This document shows, piece after piece, positions 30,196-41,711 of a stretch of 64,000 bases of DNA. The stretch covers positions 1,054,001-1,118,000 of the forward strand of contig JAWRVZ010000055.1 in the NCBI GenBank assembly GCA_037043235.1, in the 5' to 3' direction. The notes under the pieces were generated by a model. It saw only the letters and a program-made list of their open reading frames with translations. It was not told where the DNA came from and ran no database searches. A program made the position numbers and the translations under genes. The first letter of the stretch is position 1, and every line of letters starts with the position of its first letter. The DNA is from Rhodeus uyekii (taxonomy: Eukaryota; Chordata; Actinopteri; Cypriniformes; Acheilognathidae).

Positions 30196-31329
30196 CAATG
30201 AAAACTGTAATAAACAATTCGACAATATTCAACGCCCATGTCTTGTTTTAAATGACAGTGACAAACAATTACCACTGTTCTCACTGTAGTAGTAGATATG
30301 ATGGCTATTATAACAACTTTTTAAAACCAAATCATTATTAATATATAATCTCTAACATGTCTGTCACAGATTCACTTACAGCATCGCCTCTATTATGCGT
30401 TGTAGAGGATGTGAAGGATTACTAGTGCGATCCCACCATATGTCTCTTTGTTTTCAAACAGAACCAGAAAGAATAAATTGGCAGTGACATCACTGCATAA
30501 CAAATATTATTTTTTACAAATGAAATAGATAAACAGAAAAATAATTATGAACTTTACATGTGTAAAAAATGTGTAGTTTGAAAATTGCATTTCTAACTAC
30601 ACTTTTTTTTTTTTTTTTTACCATTAAGTTGAAATAAAATTGAACAAAAATGAACATGCAGCAGCACCTTGAAACAAAACAGATTTACCAGAAAGTTTCT
30701 TGTGTAAACTTACCCGCAAACTGTTTGTCATGCTTATTTGGCAGGAGACAGAAGTGTACACGAATCAACAGTTCAGCTACTGAACCTTCTCTGCAATCTG
30801 GATACAAACCTCCCACTAAGCAATCTGTCTGTCATTTAACCAATTTAACTTTTACATTTAAACAAGTCACGTGAATTTCCCACACAATAATCTGTCATAA
30901 TCATGCAGTTATCAAATATAGAACTGGAGAGCACAGAGAAGAACCACACAGAACATAAAATATTAATTTTTTCTGTTTCTAACATTTCCCTGCTATATCT
31001 TCTCATTTCTTCTGTCATCATAAACCCATGAGAGATGTGTAGATTATGAATCAAACTTAAAAAAAGGATAATTAAGTAGCATGATTATTATTGTAGAGTA
31101 GGTAAAACAAATATTCTAATTTGCATAAATGTTGTCCAACCAATCATGTAATGTATAATCATTGTTGATTAACATAATCCAAGTAAAACATATTATACAT
31201 TTATAATTTAAGATTGTTTCAACTGTTTTAAATGCCATTTCTTGAAATCGTTTTTTTAATAACCATCATTATAGAATTTATATTCATCTTTTCATTTATG
31301 GAAAAAAATAGGAATTCCAAAAAGTTATC
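30196..31329. other. AT-rich non-coding DNA
   Basis: I see no gene. A poly-T run lies at 30605-30620. The small frames at 30650-30874 and 31054-30845 have no motif. Confidence 0.55.
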
Positions 31330-31935
31330 ATGGCATTTGTTGCATCTAGATTTTGCTACTGCAATAGCCTTTTTCCTGGGTTATAAAATGGCTCTATTAA
31401 ACACTAACAAGGAGTTCAGCATGCAGCTGCACAAATGCTAACTTGCTCTAAAATTAGAAATCACATTACTCCAACACTCACTTTCATTCACTGGCTCCCA
31501 GTATCATTGAGAATTGAATTCATTATCAGCTTTTAGTTTTTAAAAGTCTTCATAGAATTATGAAACCATTATACCTTTCCAATTTGTTTGAATAAATATA
31601 TTCTAGCAAGATCACTCCGAAACATAAAATAACAATTTGTTAGTTGTCAAAAAAAAAAAAAAAAAAAAAAAATTGGTGAGTCAGCCTTTAGTTATTTTGA
31701 TCCAAAGTTATGGAAATCTCTTCCTGACTACGCATGAGCAATCGACTCATCGTGTACTTTTAAGAAGTATCTCAGAACACATTTGTTCATTAGGGCCTTG
31801 ATTTATTTTATTGGTGTATTTTATTGCTTTATTTCTAGTGTGATTATATTTCTTTTTGTATGTTTGTACGCTTTTTTTCTGTGGATTTCACTTTGTAAAC
31901 ATTGTTTTAAAATAAAGCTTTACTTTCACTTTTCT
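31330..31935 (+). pseudogene. Old L2-like LINE 3' fragment
   Basis: A highly decayed copy of the C-terminal part of an L2-type ORF2. Recognisable traces are LDFATAIAF (from the SRLDYCNAL block), the HSLSFTGSQ stretch (from SLHWLP), the segment around 31700 reading like DPKLWKSLPDYA, and KKYLRTHLFIRA near 31760-31795. It ends with AAAATAAAGCTTTACTTTCA, a LINE-like 3' end. A 24-base poly-A run (31649-31672) interrupts it. Many stops occur in all frames. Confidence 0.6.
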
Positions 31936-34640
31936 CTTCCCTATTATTAGGAACCGTAAAATCCAAGTAATGCACATCCCAATATTTCTAAAACCTCAAC
32001 ATAATCAGTCACATTAAAATGTAAAAAAGTTTTAAGGTTTAATACACAATTTTTATCTTTCAAGAAAGTTGGTCATATTTACATTTTTAAGATCTTTTTA
32101 AAAATATATTAACTGGGGGAAAAAACTGTGGCTAATAATGCAGCACTAATTATATTTGCTGTTATTGTAGTTAAATTATTATTATATTTGTAAATTATGG
32201 TTATTTTTAAAAATGTCAAAGCAGGTCTCTTCTTTACAACTAAAATGCATGATCACTGGCTTTCAAAATAATTACGAGCTCAAGATTGTATACAAGCTCA
32301 AGATGCAGTACTCAAACTAACACTTCACCATATTATTCTTAACTATTATAGTCAGTAAACCAAGAAACCACTGGTGCATTTTCATAAAATAGGTACATGG
32401 TGCATTGCATCTGTATACGTGGTAAGTTGTATGGTTGGTCCCTCATTTAAATTCTAGAACTTTCTTTTGTAATTGTAACTTACTGAGTTCTCTCTTTAAC
32501 CCTCTACATCTTTCTTTCGCTCTCTCTCTCTCTCTCTCTCTCTCTTTCATATACACACATTCTGAGCTTTAATAATGCTTTAGATCCTCTCAGGCCTCTC
32601 TTGTTCCCTGAGCACCTGTGCAATAAACCCTGAATCTCTGAACTACAACGCTATTTAACGCAAACGGCTGTCAGAGGTCATTCAGTAGGGAGCATTCCAG
32701 CAGGGCTATATTTACATTTATCTTTCCCTCCCCCATTCCTTCTATCTCAGACATCTGACAGTCTCACACGTAATGTCCTAATGTCTGCCACCATGTGTCC
32801 CTGCAATTTACATAGAAAAACCACCTAGCAAGTTGGCAGTATTAAACAGATTAGGTTAAAAATTGAAATTCAACTAATCTGAGAAAAAGTTGGCTAGAAA
32901 TTTTATTAGGAACTGCAACTTTAAATGGTTTAAACTCTCAAAGAAATGTCAATCTAAAAGAGGTGGGGGACTTCAGTTAAAGTTAAATAAAGAAAATTAC
33001 TTGAAATAATGACTCAACAATGACTTTATAGCAACTGTAATTAAATTAGTTTTTTTTTTTAAATCATTACAACATCAATTGATAAACAGAATGCAAACCA
33101 TGAAACTACACACACCACTGATCAGAGTTTGTGCAGTGAAATAATGCAGCACGCCAAAATACAAGACAAAAAAGAATCTCAGAATGTTTCTATTGGGTAT
33201 ATTATATACTTTTAATTGACCATATTCATAAAAGATATACTGTATCTACATTTGGACATCATATGCAACCATCACAACCTTCTTCTCTACTTCAAAACGT
33301 AAACGCAAGTTAAGCTATAACATGTTCATTATAGTTAATTTGACCAATATCTATAGAAAGAATGATGTACCAAACAATGTTTCTTAATAGTGTTTTAAAT
33401 TCAGTTTAAGGTAGTCAAAAATATTAAATCGATTATTAAAAATGGATCTCATGTTTGTAGTTAATGAAATGTCAAACTTTACTTTGGGTGACATTCCCCT
33501 CTTCAAGTCAATGATTTTATATCAAATATTCCTCTTTTTGAAATAATAAAAATACAATATACATAATACATTGTCAATTAGTGAGATGTTCTCTTTTTAT
33601 ATTTTGAACTTATGATAGTTAAGCAATATTTAAAGAATATTAGTAAAAATTGCAAATGTGATATTGATTTTAATTACAACAGTTCAATAAGCAAGAAGTC
33701 AATAATTAAGTGACACAAATTAAATTTACTTTAAAAGTAATATAATTGTTTATGCATTACACTTGTGTACTCACCTTTTTTAAACTTTTTATTCTTATAA
33801 TTGTTCATATAATCATTCAGAAATATATTAATTATAAATGCTATAATTATGTATTATTATTATTATTATTGTAAATGTATAATAAGCAGGCTGTGGCAAA
33901 TATTTGTTTCTGTTATTTGGTACCGTGACTTGTCTAAATTGAGCCACTGGTTTGTGTGCACTGTGAATTAAGATTTGGCTAGGGATTTGATAGAAGGTGA
34001 CTTAAACATGGGATTTCCTCCCACCTCTGCAAAAGTCTTGCTGATGTAAGAGATGAGGGAAAAGAATTTCAAACTATTCATGAGACATCAGCTGCAATTC
34101 TTTTTCCTCAGTGGATCGCTTAAGTTTAGGTGATATATACTGTATGTGAATTTTTTTTTTTCTTTTTTGGTATTAAGTCATATGAGAAAATTACAATGTG
34201 CTATAGGTGCAAAAATATTAATAAACAAACAGTAAGAAATATATGGACAGTATACCATTCATCCACCATTGATGTTTTTTTTAACACTGGGAATACTTTA
34301 AAATAACAAAAATGGCTTAATCTAAAATAAAAAGGTCAAAGAAAAAAATGTGAAACGACCAGAAACTGCTGGCCAAGCAGGATCTTATAACTTCAAACAG
34401 GGCCATGTTTGAACATTAAAACAAAGTTCACTCAGGGTTCTGTCAAAGGCAGAGTTACAGCATAGCCCGAGAACTAATTACCAATGGGCATTTTTTGCCA
34501 CTCATTTAATTTGTTTATTCACCGTGGTTGTTGTTTCAGGACTGATTTTTTGTTATCTTTAGTTCAGTTTCACCGTCATTAATTTGCACCATCTGTCTCA
34601 CACTGATGTCAGAGTGAGGTGACACGACGAGGTGTCTGTT
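31936..34640. other. AT-rich non-coding DNA
   Basis: I see no gene. A TC microsatellite lies at 32518-32545 and several T or A runs occur. Short segments at 32600-32830 and 34480-34620 are more balanced and could be regulatory, but nothing more can be said. Confidence 0.55.
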
Positions 34641-34830
34641 GTCTATTTTTACCTCCATAACGAGGAATCGTCAGAAAGGAGTCTGCTTGCCACTCAGACA
34701 CCTCCGCCCAGCCGCTACTGGACCATATGGCTGGGCGGTGGGGGGGCCCAGTGCCGCACTGGACACTGGGGCAGAGGGTGGACGAGTTCGCAATAATTGT
34801 ACTGGTAACTTAAGCCCCATATAATACCAC
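34641..34830 (+). other. GC-rich block with two adjacent hairpins
   Basis: A small GC-rich block in AT-rich DNA. CCGCCCAGCC (34704-34713) pairs perfectly with GGCTGGGCGG (34729-34738) across a 15-base loop. CCAGTG (34748-34753) pairs with CACTGG (34757-34762) across three bases. The 61-codon frame here has no known motif. Confidence 0.4.
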
Positions 34831-35654
34831 CTGACCTGCAGAGAGAAACAACAGAAGTGAATAGGGTACTAGATCAGAATGGTTCCGTAAACAATTGCGT
34901 GTGCACTAAAACAGAAACCACAACCTGTGCAGTCCAATTTCTAAACACATGACTCATATATAAGAGTCTTAATTCCGAAACACTTGACTCTTATAGGCTG
35001 TTCACACAGAGCTCATTTATACATTTTACATGTGCTACTTTCCAATGTTTTTCTTCGTAAACATGCGCTAGACAGACACTCGCGTCCTTTCACTTGTCAA
35101 AATTAAAAATATATAACTTTGGTTATAACAAATACCATTGTATAAAACAAATGCCACAGCCAGTGAGATTATTTTCTCTGCTCTCTTTTCCCATGACAAA
35201 AAAAATTTGTTGTATATTCTGTTGTTTGACTATTGATCTGTTATTTCTGTTTTTGCATTACATGTGAAAAACAGGTCACTCGAGACCCTCACGCTTTGCT
35301 CTGCGCATCTCGCGCTTTTTACACTCAAAGTCGCATTCTTTGTGAACTGCCCCTTATGAGTTATATTTAGTGTGTTCTGATTCCTGGACAAAAGACTCTG
35401 AGTATATTTATTGAATCAAAAACATACAATTCAACAAGTGAAATCTGATTCCTGAACAGATGACTCTTACTCGGTTCTTTTAAGTGAATCATTCAAAGTG
35501 CAACCATAACAAATGTTGGAGCACTTGCCCACAACAAATTTAAATATACGCATTGTGTTTTTATATTATATTTATATTAATTATATTTTATGCAAATACA
35601 TTACAATTATTGGACTGCATTTATGCTGCTTCAAATAAAGACAATGTAAAGACA
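34831..35654. other. AT-rich non-coding DNA
   Basis: I see no gene or recognisable repeat apart from short direct words such as TGACTCTTA repeated near 34950-34995 and 35460. Confidence 0.5.
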
Positions 35655-35725
35655 TTTGGTATGTTACGGTTATGTCGACGGCCTCGGGGGTTACAAAAAA
35701 ACACTGAGATAACCTATATTACATA
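35655..35725 (+). mobile_element. Pogo-like DNA transposon end, fragment
   Basis: GGTTATGTCGACGGCCTCGG followed by GGGTTAC and AAAAAACAC.GAGATAACCTAT closely matches the left end of the pogo-like element at 44910-44990. The outermost bases CAGTGGAGTTT are missing and no right end follows. It is a truncated relic. Confidence 0.6.
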
Positions 35726-35904
35726 TCATATATTTTCCCATATATAACCCGCAGACGCAGATAATCCGCACGCTCATATAGCCAGCGGGCTTTGGGTTTT
35801 GTGTAAAAAATCGTTGGCATAAACCGCACCCATAGATTGATTGAACTTTTTTGTGTAAGATCACATTTCAAATGTTGTTCGCATAACTGTTCAGGCTTGG
35901 TACA
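35726..35904. other. Short unassigned segment
   Basis: Contains AACCCGCAGACGCAGATAAT and a following CGCACG-rich stretch, locally higher in CpG than the surroundings. I do not recognise it. Confidence 0.3.
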
Positions 35905-36417
35905 CAGTATGCCAGGTTGAAGAGATGTGTTTTTAGTCTAGATTTAAACTGACAGAGTGTGTCTGCTTCCCGAACTGTATTAGGAAGACTGTTCCAGAGT
36001 TTAGGAGCTAAATAGGAAAAAGATCAACCGCCAGCAGTTGACTTTGATATTCCAGGTATTATAAGCTGGTTAGTATTTTGGGATCGCAATAGACGTGAAG
36101 GACTGTAATGTGTTAAGAGATTGCTCAAGTACTGTGGCGCTAAACCATTTAATGCTTTGTAAGTAATTAGCAAGATTTTAAAATGTATTCGGTGTTTAAA
36201 AGGAAGCCAGTGCAGGTTTGACAGAACTGGGCTAATACGCTCATATTTCCTGGATCTAGTAAGAACTCGAGCTGCTGCATTTTGGACCAGCTGGAATTTG
36301 TTTATTAAGCGTGCAGGGCAACCACCTAGTAGAGCATTACAATAATCTAGCCTTGAACTCATGAACGCATGAACTAACTGTTCCGCATTTGTCTTTGAGA
36401 GCATATGTCGCAATTTA
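35905..36417 (-). pseudogene. L2-type LINE ORF2 C-terminal fragment
   Basis: The minus strand encodes 129 open codons nearly identical to the C-terminus of LINE B ORF2 (MLSKTNAE.LV.AFMSSRLD and LNGLAPQYLSNLLTHYSP), then a stop and a further homologous stretch to 35905. Unlike ordinary LINE copies it lacks the L2 3' tail, and its 5' border at 36417 is a sharp joint to a DIRS end. It is therefore a piece cut at both sides, probably by rearrangement. Confidence 0.8.
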
Positions 36418-36665
36418 GGGAACGAGACGCTGCATCTTTAGCCTCAGCTCCTCGTGCCATCCGGGCATGCTTTAGACACTCCTCTAAGCTGCCGTCACTG
36501 GTTTCCAGCGCTTACTTATCACCCTGGTTCATGACGTCACTGACTTGCGACTGTCACTCACGCTCGGTCGATCGATCGTTTAGATAGTGCTTCACGAGTC
36601 AAGTCAAGGTATTCCCTTAGCGTTTTTGACGCAGCATTTTGTTCCCTCTTCAGTAACCTGAGATG
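36418..36665. mobile_element. Solo DIRS terminal fragment
   Basis: The segment begins GGAACGAGACGCTGCATC and ends TTTTGTTCCCTCTTCAGTAA followed by CCTGAGATG. These are the two signatures seen at the ICR/right-ITR side of the intact DIRS element (GGGAACGAGACACTGCGTC and TGTCTCGTTCCCTCTTAGG). Middle parts diverge. It looks like an isolated right ITR of a related DIRS family. Confidence 0.65.
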
Positions 36666-37115
36666 ATTGTTTGAATCATTGGATGATATTATGCACTGTA
36701 GATGATGATAACTCCAAACTCTTTGCAATTTTTCTCTGAGAAACGTCTTTCTGATATTTTTCCACAATTTTTCACCTCGGCAATTGAGGGAATTGGTGAT
36801 CCTCTGCCCATCTTGACTTCTGAGAGACACTGCCACTCTGAGAGGCTCTTTTTATACCCTATCATGTTACCATTTGACCTAGTAAGTTGCAAATTGGTCC
36901 TCCAGCTGTTTCTTATATGTACATTTAACTTTTCAGGCCTACCTGTCCCAACATGAAATCCAAAATGAGCCAATATTTCGCATGCCATTTCAAAATGTCT
37001 CACTTTCAACATTTGATATATTATCTATATTCTATTGTGAATAAAATATACGTTTATGAGATTTGTAAATTATTGCATTCCTTTTTTTATTCACAATTTG
37101 TATAGTGTGAGTATT
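36666..37115. mobile_element. Fish interspersed repeat, probably DNA-transposon derived
   Basis: Contains words I recognise from a widespread fish repeat, such as CTCTGAGAGGCTCTTTTTAT, AATCCAAAATGAGCCAATAT and TTTGTAAATTATTGCATTCC. The canonical right terminus with its AACTTTTTTGGAAT-type motif is not intact. Open frames here (minus strand 37012-36558) do not resemble a complete transposase. I cannot name the family. Confidence 0.45.
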
Positions 37116-38558
37116 GTAAAATAATGACCATAACGCACAGACCTGGAGCATCGTCACTGAACCTTGTTGGGTAGGATAGGGGTTCATTAGCTTTTCATAA
37201 GCTATTACATCAAAAGGAACTGATCTGCTTCATGGACTTGCTTCTTAACATTAGACATGTGGTACTTGTGATGTTGATGCAATCTTCCTCAATTTCACTT
37301 GAAATGAGAGGGGCCTTTGGTCTCCAAGCACTTAACAGAACAGTAGACAGTCTCAGAAGCTACAGGAAATTAGAAATATGAGCAAAATCATTTGTTGAGA
37401 GCTGTGTGCTTCAGTTTGACTGGCATTTGAATGGATGCACAGGAAGTGAGGGAGTAGGACAATGATCTCCGCACTGCCAGCTGCTTTAAGACCGCGCAGC
37501 GAAGACAGCGATACATCACTCATTCAGACCGCTCCATGCTTGTGTTAACCCAGTTCACTCTATGCATCTCTGCTTGTGTGGATATGTGTGAGATATGTAA
37601 ACGAGTGACTCACACAGCATGACTAATTAAACGCTTATGGAATGTTAGGAGCAATGTGCAGATTGGTGCTGGCACACACGCCAGGCTTACTTCAGCGTCA
37701 CTGCACAAAGGGCTTCTAATCTGATGTCAGAGCCATTCGCAAGCAGTGGGACCTGGCGGAGGAAAGACCCACTGGAAAGCGTTTCCTCTCTCACACACCA
37801 CACATAAGCAGTGACACTAGCTGGTTCTAACTTGTTTCAAAAACTGTTAAAATAATATGATCATGGTTGTATAAATAAATTAACTGATTTCAATATTCAT
37901 TTTAGGCATTCAAGGTTCAACTAGACAATGTTTAGTTGAAAAAAATTAAGGCAGCAAATTGAAAAAAAAAGTTTTTTAATCTGGCATGAATCTGTCTTCT
38001 ACTGTGTTCCATAAAAGAATACATGAAAAAAAAATGAAATAATACAAGTCATACAGGTTTGGAATGCACAAGGGAGACTGTGTGAACGATCTCTTAAGTT
38101 TAAAGTTTAAAAATGTAAGGGCCATTGTTTCATATAATTTCAAATGTTTTTGACCTCATAATTAATTAAAATGTAATAATTCAATCTTCTGGTGAAACAA
38201 CTGATTTTTAGTTCGCTGTCAGACAATCATTTAGTTTGCTTTAAGCCCCTTTCTTCTAATTCCCTGCAAGCTCAGATTCAGATCTGCCTCCATCCAATTA
38301 ACAACCAAGTCCCCAGCATACATTTTTTCTCTTTCGATAATCTGTTTCACTTGAATGTGCATCATGATACAGAACAAAAGATCTGTCGCTACTTCCATTA
38401 CATTGTGATTATAAAGTGCACACTACATGACTGAAGCAACAAATAACAGCCAAAGAATTGTGAGAGAGCAAAGGTGCACAAGAAGAGGGTGAGATAGTCA
38501 AGAATGTCACATTAGAATCAATTGGTCTGAGGTTAGATCAGCAATAGTCAAGGAAGAG
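37116..38558. other. Non-coding DNA with a GC-balanced core
   Basis: I see no gene. About 37400-37830 is unusually balanced in composition and free of simple repeats, with words such as GTGAGATATGTAAACGAG. It could be a conserved non-coding element. The rest is AT-rich. Confidence 0.4.
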
Positions 38559-38905
38559 AACATCTCGGTTACATATGAAACCCTAGTTCCCTGAATAGGG
38601 AACGAGATGCTGCGTCTACCGCTTTGGGAATACCCCTGCTTGTATCAGTCATGAAGCATGTATGCAGTCTGACCAATCGTGTGATGAGACGTCAGAAGTG
38701 GGTGACGTCACGAACCAGAAATCTATAAATGCTAGCCATGCCAAATAGCCAGCAGCTAAGTCTCTGAAGTAGATGCTGTTTGCAGGCTCGAAGGAGCTAT
38801 GGCCGAGAGACGCAGAATCTCGTTCCCTATTCAGGGAACTAGGGTTACATACGTAACTGACACGTTCCCTTTCAAGGGAACTCGCGCTGTGTCTAGCACT
38901 GTGGT
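38559..38905 (-). repeat. Right ITR and internal complementary region of second DIRS
   Basis: CCCTAGTTCCCTGAATAGGG near 38581 reappears in inverse complement at about 38820-38850, followed by ACATACGTAACTGACACGTT and CCCTTTCAAGGGAACTCGCG. The GTT at 38864-38866 marks the expected circle joint between the two element ends, equivalent to the AAC of the first DIRS copy. Between them lies the ITR body. Confidence 0.75.
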
Positions 38906-38969
38906 CGAACGATATATCAACGCTGTCATAGCGACCAGAGCCTGTCAGATGTGATTGCCCAAGATGTGA

Positions 38970-39400
38970 TTACCCAAGATGTGATAGCACCCAAGCCCCA
39001 TGAGTAGAGATTAGGTCTAGATTATAGAACCTGATAAAAGTGTGCGGAGAGGACCATCCTGCCGCATCAGAGATATCACTGAGGGAAGCTCCAGAAATAA
39101 GGGCTTTGGAAGCAACCATACCCCAAGCTAAATGGGCACAAAATGCCAAAGGCAAGGGCAGCCCAGCCTCAACCATCCACTTACTCATTCTTGACTAAGA
39201 AACAGGAGCATGGAGAACCATGGTCAAATCCCAGGACGGTACCCTAGGGTGAACCTGCAGGCCCATAACTCAGAGTGCCACGGAGGGAACGGGTAAGAAG
39301 TGGGACTTTCCCCAGAGATAAACCACCCAAAGGGACATGGTAGGCCGCAACAGGGGTAGCCTCGGCCACTTCTGAGACATAGCATCCAGTCCGAGAGGAG
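38970..39400 (-). pseudogene. Second DIRS tyrosine recombinase, decayed
   Basis: The minus strand shows the recombinase C-terminus with SLSDISDAAGWSSPHTFIRF and the tyrosine in FYNLDL. The stretch before it at about 39130 no longer keeps a clean HxxR box. Farther upstream (39350-39250) AAYHVPLGGLSLGK matches the start of the recombinase, but the middle of the catalytic domain, with the first arginine, is deleted. It cannot be active. Confidence 0.7.
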
Positions 39401-40790
39401 CTGGATGAGACAGGAAGAACTAGAGTGGACAGTGCAAGGTCTGCCAAGATGCGAACAAATCCACTTGACCCTGGCCGAATCTCTCCTAAATTAGCTCCAC
39501 CACCTCAGTGTGGAGTCTCTATTCCCAGGGCCTCGGCCCCTGCCTCGATGGGATGTCTGCCCCCACATTTTGAGTCCCTGGGATGTAACCTACTTTCAGA
39601 GACATCAACCTCCCTTGGGACCACAGGTGGATCTTACGCGCTAGCTTGTACAAAGGGCATGAACGCAGGCCCCCCTGATGGTTTATATATCGTTCAGATG
39701 TGTTGTCTGACCGAACAAGAACATGATGACCCCTGAGGTCTGGGAGGAAGCTCCTTAGAGCTAAATAGACTGCCATCATTTCGAGACAGTTGATATGCCA
39801 AGAGAGATGGTGTCCGCTCCACAGACCCTGCGCTGAGCTACCCTCCAAAACCACTCCCTAGTCTGTGAGGGATGCATCCGTCATAAGCACTCGGTGACGA
39901 CAAGAAACTCCCAACACAGGACCTTGGTAAAAGATCCAGGGCTTCTTCCACATGTCTAAGGCACGAAAGCAGCGCCGTGCGACCTTGATCATGCAAAAAA
40001 CGTTGCCCCTCGGGGGAAAACCCCCTGGTTTTGATCCACCACTGAAGAAGGGGTCTCATGTACAACAGGCCAAAAGAAATTATGTTGGACACTACTGCCA
40101 TGAGCCCTAACAGTCTCTGGAATTGCTTCACAGTGTGTGACTGGCCTAGCTTTATCTGCTTCACGGCTGAGAGAATTGACTGGATGCGGGTGGGAAAAAG
40201 ACGTACTCGTATCGAGACCGAATCCCAGACCATCCCGAGAAAGGTGGTATTTCTAAAGGGGGGAGAGAACACTCTTCTTGACATTCAGTCGTAACCCCAC
40301 AACTCCCTTATATGCTCGCGAACGGCATCTCACAAGCTACCTTGACTGGGCCAGGATTAGCCATTGTAGAAATGGAAATACACATCTTTCATACCTATCG
40401 TGACAAACCATTCCTTGGACCTGATCTGTGGAACAATGTGTTTCAGAGTGAGCATCTTGAATTTGAGCTGTGACACCAACTTGATGAGTAGATGCAGATC
40501 CAAGATGACGTGTAGACCTCCTTCTTGGGAACTAAGAAGTACCGACTGTAAAAGCCTGTCTGTCTGTCTGTCTGGGATGGGAACATGCTCTATGGCCCCT
40601 TTCTCCAGCAGTGTCACTACTTCCTGTTCCAAAACCAGAGCCTGCTCAGGGGCCACCGTAGTGACAAGAACCCCCCGCAAACCTGGGCGGAGGAGCCCAA
40701 AACTGTTTGGTGTAACCATACTGAATGGTGCGCTGGACCCAACGAGATACATTTGGCAGAAGTTTCCGCGCTGCAATAAAATCTGCTAAG
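39401..40790 (-). pseudogene. Second DIRS RT/RNase H, decayed
   Basis: Three broken frames carry recognisable DIRS pol sequence. The 5' part (40776-40357) has LEQEVVTLLEKGAIEHVP and LKHIVPQIRSKEWFVTIG. The middle part (40284-39838) has TTFLGMVWDS, the VKQFQRLLGLMA block and KTRGFSPEG. The RNase H part (39854-39519) has HHLSWHINCLEMMAV, VRSDNTS and GADIPSRQGPRP. The RT palm with the YxDD motif is deleted between the first two parts. Several stops confirm a pseudogene. Confidence 0.75.
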
Positions 40791-41142
40791 GGGAAAAAGC
40801 CCCTCGGGTCTCCTCTTATTATCCGAGCAATCAACTTGGGCCCCTGAAGCGGCAAAGTGGCAGGAAACGGCCAAGCCGAAAGCTCTAGGATCCTTCTCGG
40901 AGGGAGCGAGCATCCTGGTGCTGCAACGTTTCCGGGCGGACACTGGGAATAACGCTCTCAGGGGTCGCTGCGCCTTGAAGCACATGAGGTGGCAAGGTTA
41001 GAGAGGGCAACAAGGAAGGATGGGCACCGTAGACAGAGGTGAACACTGCCCGACCCTGATGGGGACAGTCCTCATCGGACCGGCGCACCTGGTGCACCAG
41101 GACTGCTTCCCGCAGCCTTCTTAAAAATAAGGACGGTCTATT

Positions 41143-41711
41143 GAACTGTCTAAGTGTGACTGGTACAAAGGTCTTATTCCCATAAGAAGCAAACCAAAAG
41201 ATTAAAGAGTTTAGAAATGTCTGGCTTATTTGGGATGGGTTTGCCCCAATGCTAATTTACGTCTGTTCTCAAACCAAAAGGTCCACTGATTAATTTAGGC
41301 TTACATTTCAAAGAAGTCCGCTTCTGGGTCTGAGTACTTCAGGGAAATTTTCAGAATGCTCATGGCTCTCTCTTTTGGTGGCCAGGTGACTTCACCATGC
41401 TGAGCGTCCCACAGACGCTCTGCATTGTGAATTTGTCTAGCCGTTTTATAACCATTACGTTTATGTTTATTATTAAAATGTGCAATAAGAGTAATGAGTT
41501 TGATAGAATAATGAAATGGGTATTCACCAAGTTATTGTACAGATGACTGAAGACCAATTGGCTTTCTAACCTAAATACTTGGTCATATTTAAACATAAAG
41601 TCAGATAAGAAACGAGTGGGAATTCGCCATGACTGGAAAGATCGAACGTGCAGTAATCCTTCACCCACTCCTCGGAAACCGTCGTTCGACCGAGCTGAGC
41701 GGGCCCTTACA
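41143..41711 (-). repeat. Possible solo LTR
   Basis: On the minus strand the segment starts TGTAAGGGCCCGCTCAGC and ends near GTACCAGTCACACTTAGACA, preceded by an AATAAG-like polyadenylation signal. This suits an LTR without a body. No second copy occurs in the window and I see no convincing target duplication, so the borders and identity are tentative. Confidence 0.3.

Larger units (their letters stand above)
38559..41120 (-). mobile_element. Second DIRS-type element, degenerate
   Basis: On the minus strand this copy reads, from 41120 down, a gag-RT linker, RT, RNase H, a methyltransferase-like remnant, tyrosine recombinase, internal complementary region and right ITR. The right border is near 38559, where AAC meets CATCTCGGTTACAT. 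It is a different subfamily from the first copy, with many stops, frameshifts and internal deletions, and the gag and left ITR are missing. The far border near 41120 is approximate. Confidence 0.75.

Noticed and set aside
31232..31441. 69-codon frame with hydrophobic start, resembling a small membrane protein
   Set aside because: Its second half is decayed L2 ORF2 sequence, and the hydrophobic start comes from AT-rich composition.
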